This document shows, piece after piece, positions 12,281-23,664 of a stretch of 64,000 nucleotides of DNA (the stretch's first letter is position 1; each line of letters starts with the position of its first letter). The position numbers and the translations under genes are program-made. The stretch is from Apricaphanius iberus (Eukaryota; Chordata; Actinopteri; Cyprinodontiformes; Aphaniidae), in the NCBI GenBank assembly GCA_028564705.1, contig JAPXFQ010001310.1, forward strand, positions 372,001-436,000, read 5' to 3'. A model generated the notes under the pieces. The model did no database searches. It had not been told where the DNA came from and was given only the letters and a program-made list of their open reading frames with translations.

Positions 12281-12480
12281 AATAGTTAGCTTAGTGGCTC
12301 CACTGGAGCCCAGCTTGCCCATGTCTGATGTTCGAACCTGCAGTGTCTGACATCTGGTGCCCCTTCGTCAGACTTCCCAGCTGTAGGTCAACCCACTTGA
12401 TGTCTCTGTACAAACTGTCAGGAGATGCCCTCCAAATATAGAAAGTATATGCTCAGTAATGCACAGACAGTAAATAACTC
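12281..12480 (+). mobile_element. Probable tRNA-derived SINE head
   Basis: It contains an RNA polymerase III A box (TAGCTTAGTGG, 12287-12297) and, 32 nt further on, a B box (GTTCGAACC, 12330-12338), which is the spacing in tRNA genes. The cloverleaf is not intact, so it is a tRNA-derived SINE or a tRNA pseudogene rather than a working tRNA. The body after the B box (12339-12480) is not recognised and I see no clear tail. Confidence 0.5.
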
Positions 12481-13320
12481 TTCTGTTCAAATACCTGGCT
12501 GATTGTATCATTCTGCTGTTTACAATCGCTCTTCATTCTTAATAATGACAGATTTACTTCTAAAACAGCTCTTCTTTTTTTAAGGATTTTGTGGCTCTAG
12601 TGGCTTTTATTAAACAGTGGATAGCATGTAGAAAGGAGGAAAGAATTGGGAGAAGAACTGCGGTAAATGTTCCGAGCATAAGCAGAGATCCGAGGGGGGG
12701 ACCCGCTACCGTTAAATTTTTAGGCTGAAGCTTGCAAAGCCCATAAACAGGCTATTCTCTGATTGGCTAAAGTAGGGTGGCATGTAAAATCCACTTTTTA
12801 TAGCTTTTCATTACATTCTTTTGTCATTCGCCCCTTAAAATCATGCCTTAAGTCTTTCTTAGGTTACCTTATGAATGTTTGAGTTATCTTTTTAAATTAT
12901 CGCAGCCGCCATGTTGAGTTCTGAATGCCTGAGTCCTCCTAGCTATGCCCTCACCTCCCAGCAACGTCCCTACATTTTGATTACCGCCACTGTCTCTCCA
13001 CAGCCCTCCCTCCCACGCTCCCTGAGTACAAAAGCAGAACGTCTTCAACAGTAATCAGCTATCACTGGTGGAAAGTAGTACATACCTAGTTATTTTTCCA
13101 ATAGCACAATGCCTTCTTGGAAAAAAAGTCAAGTACAGGGAAGATGCTAACGTAAGCCTGTAATGTCAGTGACTGATTAATCAAAGCATCAGCTTTACAG
13201 AGGAAATACTGATAAACACCGTGGCTAATCACCCCAAGCTACATGACACCAGCGGTTTTCTATACAGGGATATTAATAAAAAAAATAAACATTATAAAGA
13301 GGTCAAACTATTTGGACAGG
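12481..13320. other. No gene seen; CCAAT-like and TATA-like motifs present
   Basis: Non-coding. A GATTGGCTAA motif (about 12757) lies roughly 40 nt before a TTTTTATAGC motif (about 12795) on the plus strand, a promoter-like spacing, but no open frame follows. Noted only because a histone 3' end signal lies close by. Confidence 0.3.
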
Positions 13321-13366
13321 AAAGCTCTTAAGAGATTTTTTGGTGGCTCTTAAAAGAGCCGTTGTG
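13321..13366 (-). promoter_or_regulatory. Histone mRNA 3' stem-loop with downstream element
   Basis: On the minus strand the sequence reads AAC-GGCTCTTTTAAGAGCC-ACCA (13363 down to 13341): a perfect 6-bp stem, four-base UUUA loop and the A-rich flanks of replication-dependent histone mRNAs, where SLBP binds. About 12 nt further (13329-13321) is AAGAGCTTT, resembling the histone downstream element that base-pairs with U7 snRNA. No histone coding sequence lies upstream on the minus strand; 30 bases away is the 3' end of a LINE. It looks like the orphan end of a lost or interrupted histone gene. Confidence 0.7.
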
Positions 13367-13396
13367 GCTGCAGATGCACCGCTCTCTCCGCCACAA

Positions 13397-14745
13397 AATC
13401 AGAATCAGATTTATTGCCAAGTAATTTACCTTACAAAGAATTTGTCATGATTTGACGGTGCTGACATAGAAACAAGAACCAAACATAAGCATGATGCTTA
13501 TGTTGATGCAGTGCATGTGACAGTTGCATGGTCCATAAATGTCAGTCAGAGTTTTTGGCTGAGTTCCAAAGCCTGATGGCAGAGGGATAAAAACTGTCGT
13601 TGTGGTGGGAAGTTTTGGTCCTAATGGACCGCAGCCTTCGGCCAGAAGGGAGGCGTTCAAACAGTCTGTGTTCGGGGTGAGAGGGGTCAGCAGCTATTTT
13701 CCTAGCTCTCTTCAAGGTCCTGGAGGAGTACAGTTCTTCAAGAGAAGGAAGGTTACAGCCAATCACCCTCTCTGCAGAGCGAATGATGCGTTGCAGTCTG
13801 CACCTGTCTCTGGCAGAGGCAGCGGTGTACCAGACGGTGATGGAGCAGGTGAGGATGGACTGTATGATTGCAGTGTGGAAGTGGATCAGCATTGTTTGTG
13901 GAAGCTGAAACTTCTTTAACTGCTTTAGGAAGTACGTCCTTTTGTGCCTTCTTGACAAGGGAGCTGATGTTCAGCTTCCACCTGAGGTCCTGGGAGATGA
14001 TGGAGCCCAGGAAGCAGTAGGACTCCACAGTGTCTACTGGGGAGTCACGCAGGATAATGGGGGAGGGTGGGGAGGCTGCGGTCTTCCTGAAGTCTACTAT
14101 CATCTCCACTGTTTTGAGAGCGTTGAGCTCCAGGTTGTTCTCCCTGCACCAGGTCACCAAGTGGTCAATCTCCCACCTGTAGACTCATCCCCACCAGAGA
14201 TTAGTCCAATGAGGATGGTGTCGTCTGCAAACTTCAGGAGTTTGACGGACTGGTGGCTGGAGGTGCAGTTGTTGGTTTACAGGGAGCAGAGTAGGGGAGA
14301 AAGAACGCAGCCTTGGGGGGAGCCGGTGCTGATCGTCCTGGTGTTCGAGATGTGTTTTCCCAGCCTCACATGCTGCCTTTTGTTTGTCAGGAAGTCTATG
14401 ATCCACTGGCAGGTGGGGGCCGGCATGTTGAGCTTAGAAAGCTTGTCCTCTAGAAGCGCTGGGATGATTGTATTAAATGCAGAACTGAAGTCCACAAACA
14501 GGATCCTGACATAGGATCCCGGGGAGTCCAGTTGCTGAAGGATGAAATGGATGTCTGAATTGACAGCATCATCAACAGACCTGTTTGCTCTGTAGGCAAA
14601 CTGCAGGGGGTCCAGGAGGGAGTCAGTGATGGATTTAAAGTGAGCCATGAACAGCTTCCTCAGCTGGACAGCTTCTTTGGAGGAGTAAACATGACCCAGG
14701 CCTGGCAGTAGCTCCACCACAGTACGTCCCACGCCGCTCACATAT
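13397..14745 (-). pseudogene. Rex1-like LINE, 5'-truncated reverse transcriptase
   Basis: The 3' end lies at 13397 with a (CTGATT)-type tail (AATCAGAATCAG on the plus strand). Reading right to left there is the [22 protein letters not shown] (about 14615-14555), [10 protein letters not shown] (about 14500), [12 protein letters not shown] (about 14320), then a frameshifted ELNALKTVEMIVDFR block (about 14135-14090) and a C-terminal SHPEHRLFERLPSGRRLRSI block (about 13680-13620). It is the same clade as the longer copy at 54.3-58.1 kb but a different family. Several frameshifts split it into at least four frames, and the FADD motif region (about 14240) is in a separate frame. Dead copy. Confidence 0.85.
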
Positions 14746-15546
14746 TATATTATAAACTTTTACTAACCGCAGAAAGATGGACAGCCGCCCAGCATTGTAG
14801 TTAGTGACTCTGCGGGCAAAGCTTGGACTGATGCGGGACACCGGCAGCTCCTCAAAAAGGGCTTAACGATGCAGCCAGGGTTTACAGATCCCTCTGATTC
14901 CCTGCTTTAGCGGTCCCAGCTCTGCCTGAGGCCAGGCCAAAAACATAATGCGATCAGGTCAGAGACTAACAGAGCCAACCGACTAGCAATGCCCACCTGC
15001 AGCCACGCTCCACATGCTGGGCTTGAGATGGCTCTCCTAGAAAGTTATGACAAAGGGGGGAATGTCCAAGGCTCTTAATGAGACATGCAGCTAATTTCAA
15101 GGAATTCAGTTAGGACATGTTAAACGTGCTATATTTCAAATACACTCAGTCACTGTATTGAACAGATCAGTGTGTGGATACAAAACAACTTTCTCGTTCA
15201 TTGTAGAGGCCAAAACCGTTTCAAACAACTGATGATCATCTTTAGCCACTGTTTAATGATCTAAAAGATGATCTAAGTTCACTTAGATAAAATAATTGTA
15301 ATTATGCAATTGACCACTCTCCACATTTTGTTATTTTGCCAAAACATTGATTGGTTAAGGTGCTTAGTCTGGGTGTGTAATCTGATCCATAAGCAAAAGC
15401 TTAAACAGTGACAGACCAAAGTAAGAAAAGAACCAGATTCCCAACTTGAACATGAAGTTACCTCAAATAAACCATTAAACATGTTTAGTGCAGGCCCCAG
15501 GTGGGACTGATGGCTGAAATATATGCAGATGACTGGGTCTAGAGTA
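14746..15546. other. No recognised feature
   Basis: Sequence between the truncated LINE and the AGGGTGACCA terminus. Short open frames only; no repeat or coding match that I can support. Confidence 0.4.
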
Positions 15547-15696
15547 GGGTGACCATATTTTCATTTCCAAAAAATTTGAAATTTGGCCAAGACTTTTGAT
15601 TGACATCTTATTAAACGCAGCAGCGTGCCACAGTACAACAAGAAGCAGCACATTGCACAGCCTGTTTGTTCCGTCTACAAACTCCGCCCCTCCGGA

Positions 15697-17318
15697 TGAG
15701 GGGCAAACTCCGCCCCCAGAATGTGAAGCCAACCAGGAAGTGGCAAAAATTGCAGTTCCCGCCTCATCTGTTGGGGGCTGGCTTCAAAAATGAGCGACCT
15801 CCCATTGACTCTCATGTTAAAAAGGCCAACTTTACAGCAAAAATAAACATGTTTACAGCCTGGTTCAAAAAACACTTTTAGGTTAGATATTTCAGGTTTC
15901 CCCTCATGACAACTCTGAGGGGGTTGCATTTTTTCTAACTCCTCCGTTTCTTTGTGATTTAATCTGGAAATTATGAATAATTAGGGGAGTGTCCTTTTGA
16001 TTGACAGGTCGGTTTAGGGCCTAGATGTGATTTAGTAGTATTCAAATAAACACTGATCTGAGTGATAAAAGGGTATTTAGATGGATATAAATAGAACTTA
16101 AAAGTTTTATGTATATGGTCCTCTACAGTTTAGAGGGCCACATCAATGGCCATGGCAGGCCGGATTCAGCCCCCAGGCCTTGACTTTGACACCTGTGGTC
16201 TAGGCTAACTCTGGTGGCTAATGGTAGCTAATAGTTGTGTATCATAGACTGTTTTGCCCCTCTGCTTGCTTGGGGAAGGCCTTCACAGCCTGTGACTAAC
16301 ATAAAGACTTCAGCTATTTCATGTTTTTGAACTCCACTATCAGTTGGCTCTGCAGTTTTTATTCGGTTTTGGATGTTAATCTGCTCTTGTTGGACAAGAA
16401 TGGCTTGCTGTGGTATTGATTACAGTAACAGAACATTTAAGAAGTATCTGCTTGGGGGAGGCTTTATACGGGCAGCAGTAGGGGGAGAATTTCAGGTGGC
16501 CAAGAGGAATACTGTTCTCATTGGAGCTTTTATGTCATTCTACATGCGAGTTTGAGCAGGTGACCAGTCGGGTAGCAGCAGAGCAGCAAAGTCGGCAGGA
16601 CCGAGAAGCCGCAGCGAGTCGCGGTGTCAAAGAGCGCGAGGTGGCTAGATCATGCTGGGAGAGTACAGAGTTTGACTCTAGACAGACTGGATGATCGCTG
16701 ATTAGCTCAGTACTGGTGTGAGGAACACAGCTGGAGGCATGAACTAATGGATGTCAGAGATGTAAGGTGAGTCAAAAGTCTTTTATTTTTCTGAGAGGAT
16801 CTGACTTGTCATGATGACTTTGTGACTACTTTTTGGTGGGGGTGTTGTGAAGCTGAGCCCGCCCATGTCGTCACCCTCCACCAATTGTAATGGAAATACA
16901 ACCATTTTAGGCCATAGTGACCTGACCAATTTAGCTCTTGTTTTGTTGATGTGTGTTCCCCACTCGATACGTTTCTGGGTCTAAAGCGACCCTAGTAGAA
17001 AAACGGTGCAAAAGTGTCTCAACCACTGTCTTCTGGCTGAAACCGAGAGAAACCTACGTTAGTTTCGGTTAGTTCCGGACTAGCTTCTGAGTAGCTTGTA
17101 GCTATGTCGGCTTTGAGCTTCAACCCTCCACCCCCAGCCTCACAACGCCACTCTCAGCTCCACCTCTTTGCCCATTATTGGAGTTTCTGAGAATGACGAG
17201 GCGAATGACAAGGACAAGATAGCGGCAGTTGGAACCGCCCAGTTGGCTTCATTTTTGCTCTTCAGAAACCTATGGGTGACGTCAACAAGGCATAGTCCAT
17301 TGTTTTTACAGTCTATAG
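15697..17318 (+). repeat. Left arm of a large imperfect inverted repeat
   Basis: From GGGGCAAACTCCGCCC (about 15698) to GTGACGTCAACAAGGCATAGTCC...CTATAG (17318), this arm matches, in reverse, 17889-19333 over nearly its whole length. Shared blocks include AACATGTTTACAGCCTGGTTC (about 15846), TAATTTAATCT (about 15960), GGTGGCTAATGG (about 16214) and TTCATTTTTGCTCTTCAGAAACC (about 17248). It is longer than the partner, partly because of a 186-bp insert at 16013-16198. It is recognised as a fish repeat family, with no coding function seen. Confidence 0.8.
16013..16198 (-). mobile_element. hAT-type fragment inside the left arm
   Basis: This is absent from the right arm at the equivalent point (about 19020). 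Its right end reads, reversed, ACAGGTGTCAAAGTCAAGGC followed by a block on GGCCGG.. and ..GTGGCCC, a typical fish hAT terminal region. It is flanked by GGTTTAGG and GGTCTAGG, an almost perfect 8-bp target duplication, as hAT elements make. Confidence 0.55.
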
Positions 17319-17888
17319 TCTAGACTTGTGCTTTGATATCCTGTAAACAGTCACACCAACATGCGCAGAGACAGTGCAGTTGATCAGACTGCTGTCTCTA
17401 AATGAATCAGAACCATGCAATTGGCAGCAGAACACGGATGATGTTAGATAGGAGAAAGACTGTTTATTCTATGCAGCAACACAGTTAATTTAACTTTCTT
17501 AGACCTAAATTAACAGCTTAATGCTTTTTTCTTTCTTTGAAGGAATGTGTCAGAAAATGCCCTATGTGCATATAATTTTTATTTTATTTTTTTCATTTGT
17601 GATTATTTTGTTATATGCTCAAAACATTGTAAAAACACAAAAAGCAGATTTGATTTTTATTCAGATAATTATCTATAAAAAATATTTATGTATATTTGGA
17701 CAACATTTTTAACATGAAAATGAAAATTAATATGTATTAAAACTTTGGATTTATGTATTTTTAATGTGTAAAACTGTTACACTTGTGTTTCTCTATAAAT
17801 ACTCATGTTTTTTTTAGATGCTTTGTTGGACTCCTTGCACGTCGTTTGGACATGAATCTGGGTGGTCATGGGTTATACATGGGCTTAT
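17319..17888. other. Spacer between the foldback arms
   Basis: AT-rich, about 570 bp, not shared by the arms and without recognisable coding or repeat content. Confidence 0.5.
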
Positions 17889-19333
17889 ACTATAGACTGT
17901 ATATATAATAGACAAACCTCGTTGACGTCACCCATAGGTTTCTGAAGAGCAAAAATGAAGCCAACTGGGCGTTTCCACCGCCGCCATCTTGTCCCCGTCA
18001 CTCGCCTCGTCACTATCAGAAACTCCAAAAATGGGCAAAGAGGTGGAGTTGAGAGTGGCGCTGTGAGGCTGGGGGTGGAAGGTTGATGCTCCAGCTGACC
18101 TAGTCGGCTGGAGAAAAAAGAAGCTAGTCGGAAGCTAACTGAAGCTAACATAGGCTGTAGCCAATTTCAGCCATAAGACCCCGTTTTTCAACAACAATCA
18201 CTTTAGACACAGAAACAACTTGAGTAGAGAAAACATATCGATGTAATAAGACCCAAATGGGTCGGGTCAATACTGCTTGATATGGTGTTATTTCCATTAC
18301 CATCGGTGGAGGGTGAAGACATAGACCGGCTCATCTTAACAACACATCCAGCAAAAAGCAGTCACAAAGTCATCATGAAAACTCAGATCCTCTCAAAAAA
18401 TAAAAGGTTTTTGACTCACCTTACATCTCAGACATCCATTAATTCATGCCTCCAGCTGTGTTCCTCACACCAGTATTGATCTAACCAGTGATCATCCAGT
18501 CTGTCTAGATTCTAACTCGGTAGTCTTCCAGCCTGATCTAGCCGTCTCCCACTCTGGATGCTGCGGTTTATTGGTCTCGCCAACTTTGCTGCTCTGGTGC
18601 TACCCGACCGGTTTCCAGCTCCAACTCGCGTGTAGAAAGAAATAAAAGCTCTGACCAGAACAGCATTCCTCTCGGCCACCCGACAGAACCCCTCCACAGC
18701 TGGTGAAGCATCAGCTGGTATGAAGTCTGCCCCCAAAGCATAAACTTCTTGGATGGTCGGTTACTGTAATCAACACCACACAGCAAGCCATCTTTGTCCA
18801 ATAATTGCAGATTAACATCCAAAACCGAATAAAAACTGCAGAGGCAACTGATAGTGGAGTTCAGAAAGACCAAATGACTGAATTCTTTATGTTAGTCCCA
18901 GGCTGTGAAGAGCTTTCCCGCAAGCAGAGGGGGACAGCAGACTAGGGAGCAAGCTATTAGCTACAGTTAGCCACCATTAGCTACAGTTAGCCACCATTAG
19001 CCACCAGAGTTAGCCTAGACGGAACTGTCAATCAAATGGACACGCCTCTAATTATTCATAATTTTTAGATTAAATTACAAATAAAGGGAGAAGTTAGAAA
19101 AAAATCTCCCCCCTCAGAGTTGTCAAGATGGTAAACCTGAACTATCTAACCTAAAATGTTTTTTTGAACCAGGCTGTAAACATGTTTATTTTTGCTGTAA
19201 AGTTTACCTTTTTAACATGGGAGTCAATGGGAAATTGCTCCTTTTTGGAGCCAGCCAACGGATAAGGGCTAAACTGCCATTTTTGACACTTCTGGGTTGG
19301 CTTCACATTCTGCGGGCGGAGTTTGCCCCATGG
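17889..19333 (-). repeat. Right arm of the large imperfect inverted repeat
   Basis: This is the reverse of 15697-17318. It begins ACTATAGACTGTATATATAATAG and ends ...GGCGGAGTTTGCCCC. It includes a short local duplication of TTAGCTACAGTTAGCCACCA (about 18957-19000) that the left arm lacks. The arms have many substitutions and indels, so this is either an old foldback element or two copies of the same repeat that landed head to head. Confidence 0.8.
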
Positions 19334-20246
19334 TTTATACAAGTATAAATATATCAGATTATATATGATTTATTCAAAATCATTCCTAGTGTTTTTACAA
19401 AATAAGTTCATCAATCAGGACAATAGGTCAATAAGAAACAATGCATGGTGGTAGTGTTACTATTAGCAGTAATACTAGTAAATGAAAACGGTAAAAAATA
19501 TATATTTTAAGACAGGAATATATTTTCAGTGTAGTTAAACCAATATACTCACTACAGTTGTGACCACAAAAAGTCTTCATCCACATCTGAATCCTGTTCC
19601 ACAGATCTACATGGAGGTTTACATTTCTGGACGCAAAATTAGTAGTATGAGTAATAGACTACAAAAACTGTAAAACTTATTGGAATAAAGCTGGCTAAAT
19701 ATTTACAGTGTGGATAAACTGAAATACTTACTGGGGTTGTAATGAAAAAAAGTTTTGTCCATCTTGATCCACATCTACATGGATGTTTTTTCTCTTCTTG
19801 GAAGATTTTATGAGTAGTATTCATTCTATTATTGACAGAATACAACAATCTGATCGTATACAACTAATTGCGTTATTTACACCAATAAAAGCAAAAGAAG
19901 TCCTCTGTCATGATCAACTCAAATCACTGCAACTGCTGCTGTTCTCTCAGCTGAGTGTGTTTTTCACGGGTCTGACACAGAAAACTGTCACTTTACCGTA
20001 ATGTATGATATACAAGTAAAAGGTGTATCAGCTTTCAGAATCCGTTTGAATTTTGTGATGGAGAAAATAGTAGAAGAGTTATGGTAATTGAAAGTCCCAA
20101 AGCCATATCCACTGTTAAAGTGTGCTCCCCTGTAAAATTATGAAATCCTGCAAGTTTTTATCATTCTATGAAATCTGCTCAGATGTGCTGTACAGCATAT
20201 GAAAAGTGGATGTGTCCTTGGAAAAGAGGACAGTTGGTCACCCTAG

Positions 20247-21846
20247 TATAGAGGAGCTGGAACAGAGGAACCGTCATCATCATCATCACAAAACCAAAGA
20301 GAACCCAACTGGAGACGGAGTTGAATGATGGTAACAAAGCTATGTGGCAGAAAGTTACCTGACTAATAAAAAAAGCATGAACTAAGGCAAACAAAGAGAA
20401 ATTCTGTAATTTGACTGTAACTCAAGCCTTAGCAATACATTAACTTTTAAGATTATTTGCTCCATTTAGCGATTCAGCTTGCCCGTCTTATTGTGCCTAG
20501 CTTAAACAGCCACAAAAGAACGAGTTAATGAAAATGATGCTTGCAAAAATTGTAGGCTTTCCTTAGGTTTGAATAAAGCCACCATTGTTCCTCCAATATG
20601 TTGTAATTTGACTGACTGGGCTCATAGAATACACCTAATTTAAGAGACAGCCAATTACCTTTTTTTCTTCATAGACATGTAATCCTGTGGCCTTCACATT
20701 TGACTTTAGGGGCCGGATTTATTTAAGGTTTGTGCTTGTTAATATGGGCACAGACCTCTTAGCAGGCACAAAGAAAAGTAAAAAAAAAGAAAGAAAAAGC
20801 AGCAGGTTATTTACTATGCGCGTGCGCAGGTAAGACTGCGTCTGTTAACCTCCCCAGCAAGATGTGCCAATCCTTTTAGTGCTTTTGCCCCTGATGAATA
20901 TGTAATGTGGGCTATTTTTTAGAATATGTATGATGTATATGTATATATGAATATTAGGAGGATAATATCCAAATAAGCAGCTGATGGAGTGAACTATAAA
21001 CTGTTTGTGATGGCTATTTTTACCACCTCTGAAAGGCATGTGTCACCACATTCATCATAAGATTATTACTGGCAAACAAACAAGTATAATTCACATAAAT
21101 TCTAACTTAATATGAATTAACACTAAACCCTGACAGTCAGGTTGATTTCCACCTTTTTCTTCTGCAAATATACATAGTAATTCACTCTGCATCTTCTATT
21201 TATTTGGATCTCCATTAGTTTTTACCAGAGTAGTTATTCAACTTCGTGGGGTGCAGTTAATAAAACATAATAATCAGGTACATTATACTGATGACAATTA
21301 CATATATATTTGAAAAACAAAATGCATACATTTCAGAATATATACAAAAGCCAGATGTAATTAACTTGTAAATTTCCAGACTTCCTTAAAATACCTAAAA
21401 CATTCAGGTAGCCCCAAAGCTAAAATTACATTTTAATACTTTTTTTAAAGAATATCTCAGGTTTGTTCTAATATTTTAGATAATGTATGCAATTTCTGAG
21501 ATACTCTGTAGACAGCAAAGTTTTGCAGGAAGTGTGTGTTACCATGTTTTACCAAGATAGGCCAAGACAAAGTGCAGTTTATTTCAACAATACTAGTAGA
21601 ATATAGACAAAACAAGACTGCGAGCAGCCTTGTTCTTGCAAGCTGCACCTTTAGTCAGACTCAGAAATAAGTTTGTATGGTTCAAGAAGAGCTCATGTAC
21701 ACTGCTTGAATTAAGTTCTGTAATGACAAACAAAATATCATGCACAGGACGTTCTAGTGTAATAACAGCCATAGACTCGGCGATCATTTTTTCCCCTTTT
21801 TTTGTTGCCAAAATGCATCTTGAATCCACTGTGCCTATCCCCCAAC
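20247..21846. other. No recognised gene
   Basis: Non-coding DNA with a short (CAT)n run (about 20277) and a repeat-like end TTAGGGGCCGGATTTAT at about 20706, similar in reverse to about 10990. Nothing else supported. Confidence 0.4.
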
Positions 21847-22420
21847 TCACTGGCTGTAGTGCAGTGCATTGAGTTGAAAGGCCAAGGTGATAAATTCATC
21901 TAGTAAAGCAAGATTGCCAAGGAGAGCCAGTCCATTTTTTAGGTCGTCATTCAGAGCATGGACGGCATGGGTGCAACACCCAGCCTCACCTGAGTAATTA
22001 TCCGGAAGAGGTGTGGTGACGTGACAGCAGGTTGCTTCAGGGGGGTTTGACAGTAGTCCGGGATGTCTGCCAGAGCTTCCTTCTGGGTTTCTGGACATGA
22101 GATTGCGGTTGAATCCAGGAGTGAGGAGTGACCATGGAGGGCGGGCAGGCAGAGCACGGGCTTACAGAGAAGCAAGTTGACTGACCACAAGCGGATCTTT
22201 CTTGGAGGAGAACCTAGGGCAGACACAGAGGATAAGCAGGAAAAACTTAGAAAAAAACAACACAGAGTTTACCTTACAGCAACAACACTTAGGCGGTGAG
22301 GTTCTGGCTGCCAGTCCTAATATGTCGTCGGCTGATGAATTCCATGAGCTGCATCTGGTGAGTTCAGTTGCCAGGCTCCACCTCCTTGTTGATGGACTGT
22401 TCATCAGCTAAACTGGACCT
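21847..22420 (-). pseudogene. Weak Ty3/Gypsy gag relic
   Basis: Reading right to left, about 21955-21870 encodes LNDDLKNGLALLGNLALLDE and then FITLAFQLN, which resembles the end of the chromovirus capsid domain, where a leucine-rich stretch precedes 'SLDELI.LAI.LDN'. Nothing else in the block is clear, and the frame is broken. Function in an intact element would be capsid assembly. This is a pattern match on about 35 residues, so the call is tentative. Confidence 0.4.
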
Positions 22421-22589
22421 TCTGGTGGAATCTTCCAGAATGGATTAGAATAGACGGAACAGACAGGGGAAAAAAGAACAACCCAGACTAACACAAACTG
22501 CTGCTAGACTTATGTATAATTAAATAAAATGTGCAGGAGATCAAAGGAATGCTTGAAATAATATGAATAAAAAACTAACGGCGTCATAA

Positions 22590-22665
22590 GATCACAAATT
22601 TTTATCTAATTGATCACAGGGTAGCTGTGAATTAATCATGATTAATAAATATTCCTAAACATCAT
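22590..22665 (-). repeat. Short dispersed repeat, also at 39225-39310
   Basis: In reverse this reads AGGAATATTTATTAATCATG and then GATTAATTCACAGCTACCCTG, matching the plus strand at about 39233-39275. The GATTAAT/TTAATTA-rich end resembles the tail of a common fish hAT-type repeat. Too short to classify further. Confidence 0.5.
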
Positions 22666-23214
22666 TGAATGAGTACCATTTTCAGTGTAAATAAAAGAGA
22701 AAACCAGATGATTAAAAACATTTAATACAGGAGAGATGCATGGAACTTTTGTTTTGAATACCACTATGACATTTACATGTTGCCTTTTAAACTTATGTGC
22801 TCTCAGATCAGTCTCACTGTGATTGCAGATTCATCACTGCGTGCTCAAGTGGGTGGCACAAATTACACCATATATTTATATTTCACAGTTGTGTGCATTC
22901 CTCTGTGTTGACTAGAATCATACACTGACGGTGGCTAGAATGACGCATGCACAGTTGTCTTGCACAATACACAGGGAGTATGGATAAGGTAACTGCTCGC
23001 TTGGTCTGTGAGTTATGAAGGGCAGACTAACTGTTCTGAAAATTTAAGAGGAAGGCTTGCAAACTGATTGAAACAAATATGTTAATGAGCATACCGGAAC
23101 TCAGCCACAGGTGTGGCTTAAAAGTCATTCAGACAGCTGCAGCCAATCTAAGACACTGTTGCACTAGAACTAGGGAAGTTGAGCCCATCTTCCCAGTTCT
23201 AAAGTCAGGGCACT

Positions 23215-23455
23215 AGCTCACAGAATAGACTTAAAAATCATTTTGTCAGTTTATAAATCATTGAATGACTCAGCACCAAATTACTGTTGAAGATCTGTTG
23301 TAATGATGCCATCCTCAGACCATTCAGGTCCTCTGTTAGTTAACTTAACAACCCTAGAATTAGAACCAAACATACAGAAGCAGCTTCCTCTTTCTAAGCT
23401 CCTCTTATTTGCTTCAAAATTCCAGATGACTGAAAGCTGCTGAAACACTGAGTTC
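23215..23455 (+). pseudogene. Possible LINE reverse-transcriptase C-terminal relic
   Basis: About 23240-23330 can be read as VYKSLNDSAPNYC followed by a stop and a short R-S-S-like region. This resembles the L2/CR1 C-terminal motif in which 'YKSLNNLAP.Y' precedes a basic segment. Stops and frameshifts are present. The match is short and may be chance. Confidence 0.3.
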
Positions 23456-23463
23456 CATTAAAG

Positions 23464-23664
23464 CAGGGGTGGGGAACCTTGGCCCTCATCCTGCAAGGTT
23501 TCCATGTTTCCCTGTGCAAACACACCTGAATAAAATGAACTACTAATTGTGCAAAACTTCATTGGCTGTTGGATCCATTTGATTTGAGTCAGGTGTGTTG
23601 AAGCAGGGTTGCCTGGAAAACTTAGAGGAATGCGGCCCTCGAGGACCAAGGTTCCCCACCCCTG
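23464..23664. mobile_element. 201-bp hAT-type MITE
   Basis: It has perfect 19-bp terminal inverted repeats, CAGGGGTGGGGAACCTTGG at the left and its complement at 23646-23664. The CAGGGGT start is typical of hAT elements. An 8-bp target duplication is not evident. The interior is non-coding, so it needs a transposase from elsewhere. Confidence 0.8.

Larger units (their letters stand above)
15547..20246. mobile_element. Possible 4.7-kb non-autonomous transposon with AGGGTGACCA ends
   Basis: The left end reads TAGGGTGACCATATTTTC (15547) and the right end, reversed, TAGGGTGACCAACTGTCC (20246). These match a common fish terminal sequence, and the next bases at both ends (TTTCC near 15568 and 20228) also agree. 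The target duplication is not clear. Almost all of the interior is the foldback described separately, plus non-coding DNA from 19340 to 20220. No transposase is visible. An alternative is that the two ends belong to two separate truncated copies. Confidence 0.4.

Noticed and set aside
12757..12805. CCAAT and TATA-like motifs that could be a histone promoter
   Set aside because: They point to the plus strand, no start codon or histone sequence follows, and the stem-loop is on the other strand.
21951..22404. Overlapping minus-strand frames that might be exons of a host gene
   Set aside because: No conserved domain, no convincing splice pattern; part resembles Gypsy gag, so a transposon origin is more likely.
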